Shown: positions 5,172 to 7,714 of the stretch, piece after piece | How the letters are laid out: each line of letters opens with the position of its first letter | How positions within the stretch are numbered: the first letter of the stretch is position 1 | DNA from: CALKKN01 sp041571375 | GTDB lineage: Bacteria > Pseudomonadota > Gammaproteobacteria > Xanthomonadales > SZUA-36 | Reading direction: 5' to 3' | Assembly: GCA_041571375.1 (NCBI GenBank) | Contig: JBFFUJ010000118.1 | Coordinates: forward strand, 1 to 7,714 | DNA length: 7,714 nt | The notes under the pieces: generated by a model | Seen by the model: only the letters and a program-made list of their open reading frames with translations | Told to the model about the DNA's origin: nothing | Databases searched by the model: none | Translations under genes and position numbers: made by a program

Positions 5172-6845
5172 CTATTCCAATAAAAGCATCAGGCGGGTAT
5201 TCAGGCCGCTGCTGGTTCCCTCGACGCCATCGAGCTCGTTCCAGATGTAGCGGTAGTTGGCGCTGACGCCGAAAAACGGTGTCGCCCACCAAGTCAGCCC
5301 CAGCGAGGCTATGTCCATTTCGCCGCCGCGTACCGGGCCGTCCTCCAGGTCGATGGTCGACCAGCGCGCGCTCAATTCCCAGGCGCCCTTGCCGTTCTGG
5401 TAGACGCTGCGCGAGACCGGCACGCCGCCGAACGTGCCGCTTTTGCGGTTGTAGGCGCGCATCTCGCCGGTCAGGATCCACGACGCGCCCAGCCAGTAGC
5501 CGTCGAAGGTCGGGTTGCCGAGCGCCGGGTTGTCGACGTCGGTGCGGGTGTACTCCGAGGCGATCCACCAGGGCCCTCGGCGCCAGGACAGCTCCGCGGT
5601 CCAGGTCTGCAGATTATCTGCCGGCAGAACGCCGGTCTCGGTACCGAAGCCGGTGTCCACGTACAGCGGGGCCTGGTTGAATTCCGGCTCGGTGCGGTAG
5701 CGGAAGCCTTTCTTTGCGTCCGAGTAGCGATAGCCGAGCCCGACATGGAGCAGATTACTGGTGTCCGCAGACCGCAGCGGCGCCCAGGTCAAGCGGCCGA
5801 TGTACTGCGTCGCGCTCTCGTCGAAATCCTCGCCGGAGTCCAGCCAGTCGTTGAACACGCCGAAGGCCCAGCTGCCATAGCGCTCGGGGTTGCTGCCGTT
5901 CCACACGATGCCGACGTTGCGCGAGGGCAGCATGGCGTCGGAGACCGCAGTGCGTTCCTGCATGTGGTTGAACATCATCGACTGCACCCGCTCGCCCGAG
6001 ATCGGCTCCTTCTGCTTGCCGATGCTCATCACCGAGTTGCGGAAGAACGGGATGTCCAGGCGCCAGTCGAACAGCGTGAAGCTGTCCAGGTCCTCTTCGT
6101 CGAAGCCTTTGTCGAAGGCGTTGGTGGCGCCAAAAATCGTGTAGATCCACGGCTTTTCGAACCAGTTCAGCGTGCCCGCGAAGCCCAGCCGGAAACCGCG
6201 GATCTCGCCGCCGTCGAAAGCCGCCAGGCCACCGACCTGGCTTTCGTTGACGGTGTCCTGTGACAGCCAGTTCACGCGGTCCAGGAACAGTCCGGAAATG
6301 AAAATGCCCGAAATGTATTTCGTCTCGAAGCGGTTCCACTTGCTCGTGTCCCGGTAATTGAGCGGAACGGCCAGGGGCGGCGGCGTGTACGCCAGCCATC
6401 CCGCCTTGACGGGCTCATGCTCAGGTTCCTTCTCCAGCACCGGCGACAGGCGGTTGCGGACGACCTGGCCGTCGTGCATCGCGAAGCTGGCATAGGTCTT
6501 CGTGTCGAGCAGCACCTCGAAATTTTCCCGGGGATCGGCGCTCAGGATCATGAAGTTCGGCGCAACGCCGAGCTCGAGCTTGCCGAGAATAAAGCCGCCG
6601 TCGGCGTTGACCACCAGTTCAGCCTCGTCCGCGGAGATCTTGTCCTCGGTGATGACTTCGAGTTGGCCCTGCCGGACCAGGATGTTGACCAGGCGGTCGC
6701 CAGCCTCCCCGGTCGGATCGATCAGCGTAACGTTGCGGATCAGGATGTTCTCCGCCTGTGATTCGTTCTGTGCATCCAGGGCCGGGCTGAGTGACAGCAG
6801 AGCCACCAGCAAGGCAAGCGCCATGTGAGCGGGTAAGGCTCTCAT
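5172..6845 (-). CDS. OprO/OprP-type (Porin_O_P) outer-membrane porin with N-terminal amidohydrolase-like remnant domain
   Basis: The 557-residue product has a signal peptide (about 1-25, cut after ALDA), a non-porin segment (about 31-132), a proline-containing linker (about 133-168) and a C-terminal beta barrel. The barrel carries Porin_O_P hallmarks: GYWLGASWILTGEMRAY (449-465), GKGAWELSARWSTIDL (485-500), GLTWWATP near 516-523 and a final NYRYIW strand. This family forms trimeric anion channels, phosphate or pyrophosphate in Pseudomonas; the solute here is unknown. The segment before the barrel resembles the start (ILIRNVTLIDPTGEAGDRL) and end (a GKLELG...NFMILSADP block and MHDGQVV) of amidohydrolases, without the metal-binding HxH or the TIM barrel. 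The start at 6845 is chosen because it overlaps the upstream DUF502 stop as ATGA, implying coupled translation; the frame stays open upstream, but there it only shadows DUF502. Met8 (6824) is an alternative. The last residue is Glu rather than the usual aromatic. Confidence 0.92.
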   Translation of the reverse strand: MRALPAHMALALLVALLSLSPALDAQNESQAENILIRNVTLIDPTGEAGDRLVNILVRQGQLEVITEDKISADEAELVVNADGGFILGKLELGVAPNFMILSADPRENFEVLLDTKTYASFAMHDGQVVRNRLSPVLEKEPEHEPVKAGWLAYTPPPLAVPLNYRDTSKWNRFETKYISGIFISGLFLDRVNWLSQDTVNESQVGGLAAFDGGEIRGFRLGFAGTLNWFEKPWIYTIFGATNAFDKGFDEEDLDSFTLFDWRLDIPFFRNSVMSIGKQKEPISGERVQSMMFNHMQERTAVSDAMLPSRNVGIVWNGSNPERYGSWAFGVFNDWLDSGEDFDESATQYIGRLTWAPLRSADTSNLLHVGLGYRYSDAKKGFRYRTEPEFNQAPLYVDTGFGTETGVLPADNLQTWTAELSWRRGPWWIASEYTRTDVDNPALGNPTFDGYWLGASWILTGEMRAYNRKSGTFGGVPVSRSVYQNGKGAWELSARWSTIDLEDGPVRGGEMDIASLGLTWWATPFFGVSANYRYIWNELDGVEGTSSGLNTRLMLLLE

Positions 6846-7447
6846 GCGTCTGCCTGCTTTTTCTTCGCCAGGATTTCGTGCACGCCGTGCCCGAAGTTCT
6901 CCGTCACCTCCATGATCTGCTTCAGGGACACGTCGAGGTAGGTCACCTGTTCGGGCGGCAATACCTGGGTGATGCCGGAAAACGGATTGGGCGGGCTGGG
7001 GATGAACACCATCGAACGGCCGTCCGGCAGCTTCTCGATCTCGTAGCCCACTCGTTCCGCGGTGCCGAGCTGCAGGGCCACCGGCTTCAATCCGGCAATC
7101 CGCCTCTCGTCGAAGCCGCTGACCAGGCTCTTGACCATCAGGTAGCCCGGCACGTTCACCAGCACTTTGGATTCGAGCTGGCCGACGAAGGCGCTGGCCA
7201 AGGCGTGGCGGGCCAGCAAACCCGCCAGGAAGCAAACCAGCACCAGGGCAGCCCCTGCGATGATGTTGGCCAGGGCGACGCCGCCGATCGTGTCCACCGG
7301 CAGCCAGTCGGCCATGGGCTTGGCCACCACCATCATGAAGCCAATCGCTTTGGCAATCACGACCACCAGCACGACGACCGGGATCAAGAAGACGACACCG
7401 CCGATCGCAGTGGTCAGGACGAATTGAATACCTCGTTTCTCGCTCAT
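6842..7447 (-). CDS. DUF502 family inner-membrane protein
   Basis: This 201-residue protein has two membrane helices (about residues 10-33 and 56-80) joined by a short loop, then a soluble domain. The soluble part carries the DUF502 signature: VFIPSPPNPFSGITQVLP (147-164) followed by LDVSLKQIMEV. Length and layout are normal for the family, whose biochemical role is not established to my knowledge. The ATG at 7447 is preferred over the in-frame TTG at 7465 because GGGGAG, ten bases before the ATG, is a good ribosome site and overlaps the TTG. The stop TGA overlaps the porin ATG by four bases, and the gene begins 40 bases after the OprB-type porin stop, so all three likely share one transcript. 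A membrane role serving the two porins is inferred from position only. Confidence 0.9.
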   Translation of the reverse strand: MSEKRGIQFVLTTAIGGVVFLIPVVVLVVVIAKAIGFMMVVAKPMADWLPVDTIGGVALANIIAGAALVLVCFLAGLLARHALASAFVGQLESKVLVNVPGYLMVKSLVSGFDERRIAGLKPVALQLGTAERVGYEIEKLPDGRSMVFIPSPPNPFSGITQVLPPEQVTYLDVSLKQIMEVTENFGHGVHEILAKKKQADA

Positions 7448-7457
7448 CTTATGTGTA

Positions 7458-7463
7458 CTCCCC
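7458..7463 (-). promoter_or_regulatory. Shine-Dalgarno site GGGGAG that decides the DUF502 start
   Basis: On the minus strand GGGGAG lies ten bases before the ATG at 7447. It overlaps the upstream TTG at 7465-7463, so that TTG is unlikely to be the start. Confidence 0.65.
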
Positions 7464-7487
7464 AAGCGTCCGGAACCGTCAGCGCGG

Positions 7488-7714
7488 TCAGAATACCAGC
7501 CGCAGCCGCAGCCCCGCAGTCCAAATGGAATCCTGCGCCGGATTGTTCGCCGGATCGATAATCCACTGCAGGTCTGGCATTAGCGAGGTATTGGCTGTGA
7601 TTTGCCACAGGTACGAAGCCTCGAGGACCCTCTCGCTGCCCAGGTCTTCGCCGTAGGTCTTGTCCGACGGCTCGTTCACGCCAATGCCGATGGTGAACCA
7701 GTCCTGAAAAGCCA
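7488..7714 (-). CDS. OprB-type carbohydrate-selective porin, C-terminal fragment (5' end outside window)
   Basis: Only the last 75 residues or so are present; the frame is open to the window edge. The visible part fits the end of the OprB family: FTIGIG strand, E-x-SYLWQIT-like strand, then LMPDLQWIIDPANNP and a final GLRLRLVF strand ending in Phe, the usual C-terminal signal for outer-membrane barrel assembly. OprB porins admit glucose and other sugars across the outer membrane. A GTG at 7679 could be taken as a start, but family-like sequence continues upstream of it (WFTIGIG), so it is an internal valine. It is the first visible gene of the minus-strand group and lies 40 bases before the DUF502 start. 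The solute cannot be judged from this fragment. Confidence 0.85.
   Translation of the reverse strand, partial: AFQDWFTIGIGVNEPSDKTYGEDLGSERVLEASYLWQITANTSLMPDLQWIIDPANNPAQDSIWTAGLRLRLVF

Noticed and set aside
5745..6263. 172-codon plus-strand open frame opposite the porin
   Set aside because: Shadow frame rich in Val, Ala, Arg and His; the minus strand holds clear Porin_O_P sequence.
6846..7235. 130-residue N-terminal extension of the porin frame
   Set aside because: It is low-complexity Arg/Gly/Ala-rich sequence overlapping the DUF502 gene, whereas the start at 6845 gives a signal peptide and an ATGA overlap.
6791..7561. 256-codon plus-strand open frame opposite DUF502
   Set aside because: His/Gln-rich with no motif; DUF502 on the other strand has the family signature and a ribosome site.
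1..7714. tRNA, rRNA, CRISPR array or transposase gene
   Set aside because: No cloverleaf, ribosomal sequence, regular spacer-repeat pattern or transposase motif was seen on either strand.

Overview
The window is high-GC, fully bacterial and densely coded. Outer-membrane porins, a lipoprotein signal, a signal-peptide-bearing periplasmic protein and an AsmA-like envelope protein make it Gram-negative. The ClsC/YmdC-type and Porin_O_P-type sequences, and the palindromic GGGGTCAGAGTAAAGTGCC repeats, suggest a gammaproteobacterium; genus cannot be told from this sequence.

Layout. The left half reads on the plus strand: a cardiolipin-synthase-like phospholipase D lipoprotein (99-1655), a 265-base spacer full of small hairpins (1656-1920), then a 911-residue membrane-anchored AsmA/TamB-like protein (1921-4656). 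The right half reads on the minus strand, in transcription order: the 3' end of an OprB-type porin (7714-7488, 5' part outside the window), a DUF502 inner-membrane protein (7447-6842), an OprO/OprP-type porin overlapping it by ATGA (6845-5172), then past a palindromic repeat a small secreted two-cysteine protein (5061-4750). The two halves converge in a 93-base gap (4657-4749) holding an imperfect hairpin.

How the genes fit together. All six are cell-envelope genes. The left pair plausibly concerns membrane phospholipid: one makes or remodels cardiolipin, the other resembles proteins that span the periplasm and move lipid. The right group looks like an operon for outer-membrane uptake: two porins of different families with a DUF502 membrane protein between them, the last two translationally coupled. 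No dedicated defence, mobile or biosynthetic system is visible.

Most notable points: (1) the OprO/OprP-type porin carries, before its barrel, about 100 residues resembling the two ends of an amidohydrolase joined together with the whole catalytic barrel missing; (2) two copies of one palindromic repeat, in opposite orientation, bracket a ~5.1 kb block with the PLD, AsmA-like and small secreted-protein genes; (3) a 17-base tandem duplication of the outer repeat arm lies in the leader of the small secreted-protein gene.
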